Origin: Flavobacteriales bacterium
GTDB lineage: Bacteria; Bacteroidota; Bacteroidia; UBA10329
Length of the DNA: 56,867 bases
Direction: 5' to 3'
Assembly (NCBI GenBank): GCA_021739695.1
Contig: JAIPBM010000030.1
Coordinates: forward strand, 1 to 56,867
Under the pieces are notes generated by a model, which was not told the DNA's origin, ran no database searches, and saw only the letters and a program-made list of their open reading frames with translations. The position numbers were made by a program, and so were the translations under genes. Positions 44,701 through 52,888 of the stretch are shown here, in pieces (position 1 is the first letter of the stretch; each line of letters starts with the position of its first letter).

Positions 44701-45834
44701 ATGGAACTTAAAAACAATCCTCCTCCTCGTTCCTCGGCTCCTCCTTTCAAAGGAGGAATGAGCTCCGTCCTGCACCAAAGGCGGATGCCACATTTGGGTG
44801 AGAGCCGAGTGAGTCTGAAAGGAGCACTGAGTCCCATCCCCCTTTTAAAGGGGGTGGCCGTAGGCCGGGGGATTTCTTGCATTCACAGCACCTTATCTCT
44901 CTGTCTCTTGTCTCTTCTCCTCCTTTCCATCAGCAGTTGCACCAAGGACGAGAAGAATCCTTTCGATGACCCGAACAATCTTCCGCCAGAGGACACAACC
45001 AATATCGAGAATATTGACCCAACCAGTTTTGTGGGCTTGCACCAGAACATCTTCAAACCGACCTGCGCCAATTCGGGTTGCCACGATGGCACCTTTGAAC
45101 CTGATTTCCGAACCATCGAAAGTGCTTACAATACCTTGGTTTATCAGGCGGTCACGAAGAATGATCCTTCAGAAACATACACGTATCGTGTAAAACCAAG
45201 CAGTCTTTCCGAATCCATTCTTTGGCTTCGCTTGAACGAGGACATTGATGGCATTTCAGGTATCATGCCCTTGGATGCTTTCTACGATCCTGAATCGGAA
45301 TGGAACGCCACGAAGACAGAACACCTGAGCAATATCAGCACTTGGATCATGAATGGCGCGCCAGATATGTTCGGAAACGTTCCGAATGTAAACGACCAAC
45401 AACCGGGAATTGCTGGTATTTATGCCAAGGCAGATGGCGTTGGCTGCGATGTGAGCGAACGGATAAAAGTGCCTTTGGGTGCACAGAATGTAGATGTTTG
45501 GTTTTCCATCAACGACTTGGAAACACCTTTGAACAACTTCTCTTACACCAAGGTGAAGATGAGCGGAAGAATCGATCAGTTTGATACCACCTCCACAACT
45601 TATGACCTTCAACTGTTGGGTACTCCCGAAATACACGATACCTTCTTGGGCCAACAGGACGAATTCCAGCACAAGTTCAGTTTCAATGCTGGCTCATTCC
45701 CAGCCAATACAGACACGACTTACTATCTGCGCGTTTATCTCAAAGACCCTGTGCAACCCGACACTACCGAAATCCCGCAGGACGGAAGCATGCTCTACAT
45801 TAAAAAGTACTTCTCGTGGCAATTCGTCAACTGA
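44701..45834 (+). CDS. Lipoprotein with CX4CH motif; N-terminus interrupted by an in-frame REP pair
   Basis: The ATG at 44701 lies 1 bp after the DUF1501 stop. The first 60 codons are almost wholly REP sequence (PPPRSSAPPFKGG and SPIPLLKGVAVGRG). Then comes a hydrophobic stretch with lipobox LSISSC, and the mature lipoprotein. Early in the mature part is FKPTCANSGCHDGTFEP, a CX4CH resembling c-type heme sites, followed by SILWLRLNEDIDGISGIMPL and a helix ending WIMNGAP. This is the pattern of planctomycete-type cytochrome c domains. The remainder is a beta-sandwich-like domain. The REP either displaced the true start (a non-ATG start near 44880) or is translated. Confidence 0.65.
   Translation: MELKNNPPPRSSAPPFKGGMSSVLHQRRMPHLGESRVSLKGALSPIPLLKGVAVGRGISCIHSTLSLCLLSLLLLSISSCTKDEKNPFDDPNNLPPEDTTNIENIDPTSFVGLHQNIFKPTCANSGCHDGTFEPDFRTIESAYNTLVYQAVTKNDPSETYTYRVKPSSLSESILWLRLNEDIDGISGIMPLDAFYDPESEWNATKTEHLSNISTWIMNGAPDMFGNVPNVNDQQPGIAGIYAKADGVGCDVSERIKVPLGAQNVDVWFSINDLETPLNNFSYTKVKMSGRIDQFDTTSTTYDLQLLGTPEIHDTFLGQQDEFQHKFSFNAGSFPANTDTTYYLRVYLKDPVQPDTTEIPQDGSMLYIKKYFSWQFVN
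44714..44877. repeat. Inverted pair of REP units (BIME-like) inside a lipoprotein gene
   Basis: One reverse-oriented unit (44714-44759, with TCCTCCTTTCAAAGGAGGA) and one forward unit (44838-44877, CCCCCTTTTAAAGGGGG then TGGCCGTAGGCCGGGGGATT) flank a 78-bp spacer. Both belong to the same family as the units at 42419 and 42628. The whole stretch is open in the lipoprotein frame. Confidence 0.8.
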
Positions 45835-46253
45835 TCATGCTCCTTTTGGCTGTGTCGCTTTTTGCATCTTGCAAAGAGGTGCATTCTGATATTCCAGAAA
45901 TCACCAACCTTAGCGTTGAACCAATGCTAGTCGAAGAGTTCAGCGATACGGTGACAATCAGCTTCAATTACTACGATTACAATGGCGACCTCGGCCACCT
46001 CGACCCGAACGTAACGTCTTTGAGCGTAAAGGATAGTCGCTTGCAATACGAAGACCTTTACCACGTGCAACCCTTGGCTCCAATAGATGCCAATGTGCCA
46101 ATTCAAGGTAGATTGACTGTCAAGTTGAATAACCTCTTCATTTTAGGAAACGACTCGATAGAAAAACTTCAATTCGAAGTAAGGATTCAGGACAGGAAAG
46201 GAAACTGGAGCGAATTGGTTGAAAGCGATACCATCACCGTTTTCCGCCCCTGA
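45816..46253 (+). CDS. Small lipoprotein, unknown
   Basis: This 145-residue protein starts at GTG 45816, overlapping the upstream gene by 19 bp. It has signal MAIRQLIMLLLAVSLFASC with lipobox LFASC. The mature part reads like one Ig/cadherin-type beta-sandwich (VTISFNYYDYNGDLGHLDPN, LQFEVRIQDRKGNWSELVESDTITV), common in Bacteroidota surface lipoproteins. It lies between the CX4CH lipoprotein and the giant adhesin gene, and is probably co-transcribed with both. Confidence 0.7.
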   Translation: MAIRQLIMLLLAVSLFASCKEVHSDIPEITNLSVEPMLVEEFSDTVTISFNYYDYNGDLGHLDPNVTSLSVKDSRLQYEDLYHVQPLAPIDANVPIQGRLTVKLNNLFILGNDSIEKLQFEVRIQDRKGNWSELVESDTITVFRP

Positions 46254-46269
46254 AAAAGACTAGGAAGAC

Positions 46270-49200
46270 ATGCTTTTAGTCACAAATTCTCCGATTTCCA
46301 CAGATTCCACGGAAGATGAGAATACTTGTACCTGTTTTTCTCTCTTCTCGCTCCTGCTATTTTCCTTTTTCCTTTTCCCTTTTTTCCTTCAGGCACAGAA
46401 CACGTACCCGCTTGTTGGAGATATAACTACAGATGATTGCGAGGGTTATTTCACCGACAGCAATGGCGGACAGAACGGGGAAGATTACGCTCATGGCGAA
46501 GATTACACCTTCACCATCTGCGTGCCCAATGCCATCAGCATTGAAATGACCTTTTTCCAATTCTGCTCCGAAGCAGGATTTGATATCATCACATTCTATG
46601 ATGGCCCTAACATGAATGCACCACAAATTGGCGCACCCATTTCTGGCCAAGACCTTCCTCCTACTGTCATCGCCACTTCTGGATGCCTTACGGTTCATTG
46701 GGTATCTGATGCCGCAGGTGTGGCCTGCGAAGGTTGGTTGGCCTACTGGGAAGTGGAAGTTGAAGAACCAGAGCCACCGATCATCACCTTCAATCCTGTT
46801 GCCCCAACGTGCAGCACCGAAGTGGTGGTCATGTCCTTCGACACGCCTGTTCCTTGCGATTCGGTCTATCCTTCAGCCTTCACGCTTTCTGGCGGACAGA
46901 CCATCAGCAACATCACCCCAATCAATTGCAATGGTGGAAATGGAACGCAGTACGAACTCACGCTCAGTCCGGGTTTGGATAACAGCGCCACGTACACCGT
47001 AGATTTCGTTTACAACTATGCCGATGATTGCGGAAACGAATTCACATTGGAAGCGCAAGGTTCGCTTGTGGTGAATGATTGCCCACTGCAGGTCGAGATC
47101 TTGGAAGAAAATCAGACCGTTTGTTTGGGCGATTGCATTGAGATCTGGGCGGAAGTTTCTGGTGGCGACCCAAATACCTACAACTTTGCGTGGAGCAATG
47201 GACTGCCCAATTCCGCTGGGCCTCATTTGGTTTGCCCTACAGTAAACACCACTTACTCGGTCACGGTGAGCGATGCAGGTCCAGCAGCTTCGGCATCGGA
47301 CCAAACAACCATCACCGTCATTCAACCACCAGTGATCGACCCCATTGCGGATGTGTGCCGAAATGCAGCTCCTTTCACCATCACGGCAAGTCCAGCAGGT
47401 GGAAATTGGAGCGGTTCGCACATCAATGATCCTATTGGCGTCTTCCGGCCAGATTCCGGTTACGGAACTCCTTGGACCTACTACACCGACCTGAACGGTT
47501 GCACCGATTCCATTCAATCTGAAGTCTATGATGTGTGGGCTGGCTACGACCAAGCATCCTGCCCAAATGCCGCGCCTTTTCAGCTCACCAATGGTTATCC
47601 AGCAGGAGGAATATGGTCAGGACCATTTACAACAGCAGCGGGCATTTTCGACCCAAGCACGGCTGGAACATACACGATTACCTACACCACTGCCGATGGC
47701 TGCACGGATACCAAGATCGTTCAAGTAAGCAACATCACCATGCCGGCAGACATGACCGTTTGCGAGTCGGATCCTCCCTTCAATTTCAGCGTAACGCCAT
47801 TCGGAGGTTCGTGGAGCGGAACGGGTGTCACAAATTGGTATTGGGCATCTTACGATCCTGCGGTAGCTGGCCCGGGAACGCACACGATTACTTATGACAT
47901 CAATGGCTGTTCTGCTACAGTAGATGTGACCGTTTCGGAGATTGATGCTGGAGGAGATTTCGTGCTCTGTCCAGAACAGGCTCCGGTTCAACTAACTGCC
48001 ATTCCAACGGGCGGAACATGGAGCGGCATCGGGGTTTCGCCTGCTGGTCTGTACGACCCTTCCATTGCACCCGACCTGACCAACGACACGCTTACGTACT
48101 CCGTTAATGGTTGTACGGACAAGCGAATCGTCTACGTGCAACAGACAGCCATTCTGTATTCCAGTCTGGATTTCTGTTTATACGATGATGCTCTAACCCT
48201 CGATTGGGCTGGAGTTCAGCGCTATCCAGGTGGTGGCGTTTGGACTGGTCCAGGCGTAAACGGAACCAACGGTGGTCAATTCGTTGCGGCCGATGCTGGA
48301 AGCGGCACCCACATCTTGTATTACGAAGCCAATACCTGTGTTGACAGCACCGTTTTCATCGTAAATGAGAATACCATGTTCGACACTTCCGTTTGCGAAG
48401 CAGGCGACCCGATTCAACTTTCGGCCTTGCCCGCAGGTGGAACGTGGGATGGAAATGGCATCATCTCGCCAAGCGGCCTTTTCGACCCGCAAGTGGTTGG
48501 AATCGGTCAGCATTGGGTCTATTACCAGGCTCCGAGCGGCTGTTGGGATTCGTGCATGGTGGACGTTTATCAGATAGAGCCTGCGCAGATCATCGGACTG
48601 CAAAACACCTATTGCTTTACCGATTCGTCCATAGCGCTCATCGGCCTTCCTGCCAATGGTGTTTTTTCGGGCAATGGAATGACCGATACCATTTTCAATC
48701 CCGCACTGGCTGGAGAAGGCATTCATCAGATCGCCTACGATCAGGGAAGCGCTGGTTGCGAAGTGCACGCAGACATGCTGGTTTCCATTTCGCCAGCGAT
48801 AACCACCGAAAGAATCGGTCATAACCAACAAGTATGCAAGGGCGATGGAGTTACGATTGGCGTCAACGCCTCTGGCGGAGATGGAACGCTTTTCGACTTT
48901 GAATGGAATCCGAACGTATCGTGGTTTGCCACGCAGGAAATTTACCCCGATACCACCACCAACTACGTGATCATTACTTCCGATGGATGTTCTGATCGGG
49001 TTACCGATACCATTTACATATTTGTAAAAGAGCCGTTTACTGTTGAGTTCGAAACGAGCGATCCGCTGTGCTATGGAGCCGTGGGATATGCCAGCGCTCA
49101 GGCCATTCCAAGCACATTTCCCTACGGCTATCAATGGCATTCATCGCCACCCAATTTCACCAATACCATCTATGGCCCAGCGGCTACCACCTATCAACTT

Positions 49201-49821
49201 ACGGTAACCGAATTGGAAAGCCTTTGCAGCTTAGATACAAGCGTTACCATTCCTTATTTCCCGAACGTTACGGCCTATTTCACGCCCAATCCGAATGGCC
49301 CGTGCATGGTAGAATCTGACCCTGTGGCCGAATTCATCGACCTGAGCCAAGGTGCAGCGCGTGGCACATGGGATTTTGGTGATGGCACCACCGAAGATTA
49401 CAGCTATGGTGTTTATCCAACCCACGAATATGCCGATACGGGAACCTACACCGTTACACTTTATGTAGAGAACGAACTTGGAACCTGCAGCGATGAATTT
49501 GATTTTGATGTATGCGTGCAGCCCGAGTTCAAACTTTGGATTCCCAACTCGTTTACTCCCGATGGAGACGGGCTGAATGATGTGTTCGAGATCGTGTCTT
49601 CAGGCGTGGTCGAATTTGAACTACAGATATCGGGAAGTTGGGGAACCAAGATCTACAAGATGAATTCCATTGACGCCCCATTTTGGGATGGCACTTACAA
49701 AGGCGAACCCGTGCAACAAGACCGCTACATCTACGAGGTGATTGCCAAAGGCCGCCACTTAGGAGGTGTGAAATTCTATAAGGGAAGCGGTTATATTCAT
49801 GTGATTCGGAATAACGATTAG
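46270..49821 (+). CDS. Giant secreted protein: CUB domain, Ig-like repeats, PKD, CHU_C end
   Basis: This 1183-residue protein has a long signal region ending FFLFPFFLQAQ at about 43. A CUB domain occupies about 45-170 (TFTICVPNAISIEMTFFQF, FDIITFYDGPN, GCLTVHWVSDA). Seven modules with GGxWxGxG and xFDP motifs follow (PAGGNWSGS, PAGGIWSGP, PFGGSWSGTGV, PTGGTWSGIGV, PGGGVWTGPGV, PAGGTWDGNGI, PANGVFSGNGM). One PKD (GTWDFGDGT) and the CHU_C domain close it (FTPDGDGLNDVFEIV to IRNND). It should leave by the type IX system and act in adhesion. An ATG at 46316 would fit the usual lysine/arginine start but is in another frame. Confidence 0.85.
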   Translation: MLLVTNSPISTDSTEDENTCTCFSLFSLLLFSFFLFPFFLQAQNTYPLVGDITTDDCEGYFTDSNGGQNGEDYAHGEDYTFTICVPNAISIEMTFFQFCSEAGFDIITFYDGPNMNAPQIGAPISGQDLPPTVIATSGCLTVHWVSDAAGVACEGWLAYWEVEVEEPEPPIITFNPVAPTCSTEVVVMSFDTPVPCDSVYPSAFTLSGGQTISNITPINCNGGNGTQYELTLSPGLDNSATYTVDFVYNYADDCGNEFTLEAQGSLVVNDCPLQVEILEENQTVCLGDCIEIWAEVSGGDPNTYNFAWSNGLPNSAGPHLVCPTVNTTYSVTVSDAGPAASASDQTTITVIQPPVIDPIADVCRNAAPFTITASPAGGNWSGSHINDPIGVFRPDSGYGTPWTYYTDLNGCTDSIQSEVYDVWAGYDQASCPNAAPFQLTNGYPAGGIWSGPFTTAAGIFDPSTAGTYTITYTTADGCTDTKIVQVSNITMPADMTVCESDPPFNFSVTPFGGSWSGTGVTNWYWASYDPAVAGPGTHTITYDINGCSATVDVTVSEIDAGGDFVLCPEQAPVQLTAIPTGGTWSGIGVSPAGLYDPSIAPDLTNDTLTYSVNGCTDKRIVYVQQTAILYSSLDFCLYDDALTLDWAGVQRYPGGGVWTGPGVNGTNGGQFVAADAGSGTHILYYEANTCVDSTVFIVNENTMFDTSVCEAGDPIQLSALPAGGTWDGNGIISPSGLFDPQVVGIGQHWVYYQAPSGCWDSCMVDVYQIEPAQIIGLQNTYCFTDSSIALIGLPANGVFSGNGMTDTIFNPALAGEGIHQIAYDQGSAGCEVHADMLVSISPAITTERIGHNQQVCKGDGVTIGVNASGGDGTLFDFEWNPNVSWFATQEIYPDTTTNYVIITSDGCSDRVTDTIYIFVKEPFTVEFETSDPLCYGAVGYASAQAIPSTFPYGYQWHSSPPNFTNTIYGPAATTYQLTVTELESLCSLDTSVTIPYFPNVTAYFTPNPNGPCMVESDPVAEFIDLSQGAARGTWDFGDGTTEDYSYGVYPTHEYADTGTYTVTLYVENELGTCSDEFDFDVCVQPEFKLWIPNSFTPDGDGLNDVFEIVSSGVVEFELQISGSWGTKIYKMNSIDAPFWDGTYKGEPVQQDRYIYEVIAKGRHLGGVKFYKGSGYIHVIRNND

Positions 49822-49863
49822 CTTATAAAGTGTTATTTTTGACTCGCACTCAAAACTTTAACC

Positions 49864-50286
49864 ATGAAACCTACAAACATCCTTCTTTCCTTCCTTGTCA
49901 CAATCCTTTCTTTCAGTTACTCTTCTGCTCAGAAGATCCAAATGAAAAAGGGGAAAGTGACGATTGACAAAGTTGAAATTCTAGATTTCAATTATGAATG
50001 GCAGTTGGCTGAAACTCATTTTCTCAAGTTGGGAACCACTGAAGAGATCGTATACGCCAAGTTCAGTAACGGGGGTACCAAAGAATATAAAGGTGATGAT
50101 TACACGAAAGTATATTTCCCTGGTTTTGATAAAACTGTTGAGTCTAAAGAGGTTAATTATGGGTTAAAAGGCGAAATGCTCATTAAGAAATTGATTGGTG
50201 ATGGTGTGGTAACCGCTGATGGGGCTCTTGACGAAGAGAAACTTAATATTTTTGTCAAAAAGTATCATCAAGAGTTTGATAAGTAG
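49864..50286 (+). CDS. Small secreted protein, unknown, ending one stop codon before a CHU_C domain
   Basis: This 140-residue protein has a signal peptide (FLVTILSFSYSSAQ, about 1-22). The mature part is mostly beta with Lys and Glu, containing FSNGGTKEYKGDDYTKVYF. No family is recognised. It ends at TAG (50284-50286). The same frame continues with SELIPR and then a complete CHU_C domain to 50583. The ancestral product may have been a 239-residue protein sorted by the type IX system. Confidence 0.7.
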   Translation: MKPTNILLSFLVTILSFSYSSAQKIQMKKGKVTIDKVEILDFNYEWQLAETHFLKLGTTEEIVYAKFSNGGTKEYKGDDYTKVYFPGFDKTVESKEVNYGLKGEMLIKKLIGDGVVTADGALDEEKLNIFVKKYHQEFDK

Positions 50287-50583
50287 TCCGAGCTAATACC
50301 TCGAATTCCCAGCTCATTTACCCCCGATGGAGACGGACTGAATGATGTGTTCGAGATCGTGTCTTCAGGCGTGGTAGAATTTGAACTCCAGATATCGGGA
50401 AGTTGGGGAACCAAGATCTACAAGATGAATTCCATTGACGACCCATTTTGGGATGGCACCTACAAAGGCGAACCCGTGCAACAAGACCGCTACATCTACG
50501 AAGTGATTGCCAAAGGCCGCCACCTAGGAGGTGTGAAATTCTTTAAGGGAAGCGGTTATATTCATGTGATTCGGAATAATTAA
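50287..50583 (+). pseudogene. Orphan CHU_C domain, duplicate of the end of the giant protein
   Basis: Positions 50305-50580 align without gaps to 49540-49815 (offset 765) with about 11 differences. Eight of these are synonymous; the others are N to S, A to D and Y to F. The frame is the same as that of the preceding secreted protein and is separated from it only by one TAG. There is no start codon with a signal peptide; an internal ATG at 50347 is in the middle of the domain. Confidence 0.75.
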
Positions 50584-50608
50584 CCACTCATTTTAGCAAG
50601 GTCTTTCA

Positions 50609-50633
50609 GTATTATTGACGTATTCAATAATAC
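50609..50633. promoter_or_regulatory. Perfect palindrome next to the KAP gene start (possible operator)
   Basis: GTATTATTGA and TCAATAATAC are 10-bp perfect inverted arms around CGTAT. The palindrome ends 7 bp before the ATG at 50641. There is no T run after it, so it is more like an operator or a translational control site than a terminator for the CHU_C remnant. Confidence 0.45.
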
Positions 50634-50640
50634 CAACGCC

Positions 50641-52050
50641 ATGTGTGCGAAAAGAAAAGAGATTGAGTTTCTAACTGACCAACCAATTAAGTCGGTTGAG
50701 GACGACAAATTTGGCCGTGCCGATTTTGTCAAGGCTATTGCAGAAGTCATCCATAGTCAAACAACCCAAGTTAATACCGATAAAAATCCCGAATTCAAGG
50801 ACATTGAAGAAAACATGATCATTGGACTTTATGGTTCCTGGGGATTTGGGAAATCCAGTATCATGCATATGCTGGACGATTCTCTTCCAGAATCTGTCCA
50901 AACTGCCTTTTTCAATCCGTGGATGTACAATTCGGAAGAGCACCTCATTATTTCTCTATTCAACACAATTGTTGAACTATCTGGTCTAACCAAGGATTCA
51001 AAAACTGAATTGATCAGTCTGATTAAGAAGTACCAGCCACTAATTTCCTTAGCATCCAATTCTGCTGGAAAAATCTCGAAAGCAATTACGGAAATCGGGA
51101 ATGAATCCGTTACGATGAACGCAGTTTATTGCAAGGAACAGATTGACAAAAAACTGCTTGAAAACGCAAACCCAGTGGTCATTTTTATTGATGATGTTGA
51201 TAGGTTAAGTAAAGATGAAATTCATGTGCTTTTCAAAACGCTTAGGCTCATCGCCAATTTCAAAAAAATCATTTATGTCGTTGCCTTTGATTTTGAAATG
51301 GTGTCTAAATCCATTAAGGAAAATTATGCGGATGGAAAAATTGAAGACGGTAAAGCGTTTATCGAAAAGATAGTTCAAATACCAATCAGGATTCCTGAAA
51401 TTGAATCAAAAAAACTATTGAAATACAGTACTGAACTGATTAATCAAACTTTTCATGTAGACCTATCAGGAAATGCTGTATTCAAGTCCTTGGTTAGCTA
51501 CTGCATACATACACCAAGAGATGTCAAAAGGTTTGTTAATGGTTTTAGGTTCACTCATCATTATTTAAATGATACGATTCTTACGGAAGACCTAATCGTT
51601 ATTGAGCTTATTAGATCCAAAGACCACTTTCTTTTCAAATTAATTACGATATACTATCGAGCAATCAAAAACCAATGGAACTCGGCTATATATAGAAGAG
51701 AAATCATGAACGCGTTCAATGAGAATTTACCTCATTTAATAAAAACGGACGAAAGAGGATCAAGATCAATTGACATTTATAGTTTCCAAATAAGAGAATA
51801 CAACTCTGTTTTCGTTAATCTTTTCAGTTTAAGCGATTTAGAAACATTTGCCTATGAATCAAGACCAAATGGGCATGGACAACTTGATTACAAAGCATAC
51901 ACCGGTTTCTTACTTCAACACAAATCTGGTTCCGAGATAATGAGAAGTCTAAAAAATCCACAACGCCTGATTGATTACTTTGAAAAATCATCCATACTAG
52001 AAATGAATCAAGAACTCACTCCCTCTCCTTCGAGTCCATCAGAATCGTAA
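50641..52050 (+). CDS. KAP-family P-loop NTPase
   Basis: This 469-residue protein has Walker A GSWGFGKSS (65-73), the conserved FNPWMYNSEEHL segment (91-102), Walker B VVIFIDDVDRL (179-189) and HTPRDVKRFVNGF for the sensor region. KAP NTPases are often membrane-linked and accompany mobile or defence genes; the membrane insert of many members is not visible here. The last twelve codons (LTPSPSSPSES) come from a copy of the antisense strand of the dtd 3' end, so the natural C-terminus has been replaced or cut. Confidence 0.85.
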   Translation: MCAKRKEIEFLTDQPIKSVEDDKFGRADFVKAIAEVIHSQTTQVNTDKNPEFKDIEENMIIGLYGSWGFGKSSIMHMLDDSLPESVQTAFFNPWMYNSEEHLIISLFNTIVELSGLTKDSKTELISLIKKYQPLISLASNSAGKISKAITEIGNESVTMNAVYCKEQIDKKLLENANPVVIFIDDVDRLSKDEIHVLFKTLRLIANFKKIIYVVAFDFEMVSKSIKENYADGKIEDGKAFIEKIVQIPIRIPEIESKKLLKYSTELINQTFHVDLSGNAVFKSLVSYCIHTPRDVKRFVNGFRFTHHYLNDTILTEDLIVIELIRSKDHFLFKLITIYYRAIKNQWNSAIYRREIMNAFNENLPHLIKTDERGSRSIDIYSFQIREYNSVFVNLFSLSDLETFAYESRPNGHGQLDYKAYTGFLLQHKSGSEIMRSLKNPQRLIDYFEKSSILEMNQELTPSPSSPSES

Positions 52051-52051
52051 C
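52013..52051. repeat. Direct repeat, left copy (dtd 3'-end sequence)
   Basis: These 39 bp are identical to 52368-52406 except for one base (CGAGTCC against CGAATCC). The copy forms the last codons and TAA of the KAP gene. Confidence 0.85.
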
Positions 52052-52097
52052 AGTACAGTTGTATGCCATTGTTTAAAATTGAAAACTGACTAACGCG

Positions 52098-52295
52098 ATG
52101 AGCAATTATCCTGACTTCGTTTCCGTTGACCCTGAGATCCGTTTTGGAAAACCGTGTATCAGAGGCACACGGATAACCTTAAATGAACTTTTAGATTGGA
52201 TAAATGCGGGGATGTCTGATGAGGAAATTTTGGATGATCATAGAAGTCTGACACGGGAACAGATTCAAGCTGCTAGACGTTACAGTCTACGCTAG
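52098..52295 (+). CDS. DUF433 family protein (orphan VapB-like antitoxin)
   Basis: This 65-residue protein has the hallmark GKPCIRGTRITLNELLDWINAG and SDEEILDDHRSLTREQI, a small winged-helix-like DNA-binding fold. DUF433 proteins usually act with a DUF5615 (PIN-like, Mut7-C) toxin encoded directly downstream. No toxin gene follows: 2 bp after the stop a REP palindrome begins. The C-terminus is also a few residues shorter than usual. It lies between the two 39-bp direct repeats. Confidence 0.85.
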   Translation: MSNYPDFVSVDPEIRFGKPCIRGTRITLNELLDWINAGMSDEEILDDHRSLTREQIQAARRYSLR

Positions 52296-52296
52296 C

Positions 52297-52359
52297 GTCA
52301 TGCCGAACTTGTTTCGGCATCTGTTTTCGCATTAGATTCTGAAACAAGTTCAGAATGAC
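52297..52359. repeat. REP-like palindrome (GTCATGCCGAACTTGTTTC family)
   Basis: Inverted arms are GTCAT..GAACTTGTTTC (52297-52315) and GAAACAAGTTC..ATGAC (52341-52359), with a 25-nt centre. This word is different from the GTCATTGCGAG family at 54331. It follows the DUF433 stop. Confidence 0.75.
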
Positions 52360-52367
52360 AATCACTC

Positions 52368-52406
52368 AACTCACTCCCTCTCCTTCGAATCCATCAGAAT
52401 CGTAAC
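52368..52406. repeat. Direct repeat, right copy (within dtd 3' end)
   Basis: This copy contains the natural last 11 codons and stop of dtd on minus. With the copy at 52013-52051 it encloses 316 bp that hold DUF433 and the REP. Confidence 0.85.
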
Positions 52407-52823
52407 GGGGCCATCGTTCACCAATTCCACATCCATCATGGCACCGAAGACGCCACTGGGAACGGGTTTCATCAGCATACTAGATAATTTGGTTTTGAAT
52501 TGCTCATACATCGGTTCAGCCTGTTCTGGTCGTGCAGCTTTTATGTATGATGGACGGTTTCCCTTTTTGGTGCTGGCGTGCAAGGTAAATTGAGAAACCA
52601 CCAAGGCTTCTCCACCGCTCTCTTCCAACGAAAGGTTCATGACGCCTTCTGCATCATTGAAAATGCGCATGCGGCAGACCTTCCCACACAACCATTCAAT
52701 GTCTTCGGGCGTGTCGGCTGCTTCTATTCCCAATAGAATCAATACGCCAGCGCCTATGCTGCCAACCACGGTTTCATCGACCGTTACCGAAGCGCGTTTT
52801 ACGCGCTGTAGAACCACTCTCAT
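52371..52823 (-). CDS. dtd: D-aminoacyl-tRNA deacylase
   Basis: This 150-residue protein removes D-amino acids (and glycine) mischarged on tRNA. The catalytic SQFTL (77-81) and the cross-subunit Gly-cisPro motif NDGPVT (136-141) are present. The start MRVVLQRVKRASV and the length are standard. It is divergent from the nuclease gene at 52889, with a 65-bp gap. Its 3' end has been duplicated 355 bp away. Confidence 0.96.
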   Translation of the reverse strand: MRVVLQRVKRASVTVDETVVGSIGAGVLILLGIEAADTPEDIEWLCGKVCRMRIFNDAEGVMNLSLEESGGEALVVSQFTLHASTKKGNRPSYIKAARPEQAEPMYEQFKTKLSSMLMKPVPSGVFGAMMDVELVNDGPVTILMDSKERE

Positions 52824-52888
52824 AATGCAATGATAAACATGTTTTCAGGCAGACGTTTATCCATTGGCAATTCCATATTTTTGAAGCA

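Noticed and set aside
46873-47553. 226-residue minus-strand frame
   Set aside because: Antisense to the Ig-like repeat region of the giant protein; explained by repeat codon bias.
48193-49140. 315-residue minus-strand frame
   Set aside because: It lies fully inside the CUB/Ig-like gene, whose domains are clear; the antisense translation has no family features.
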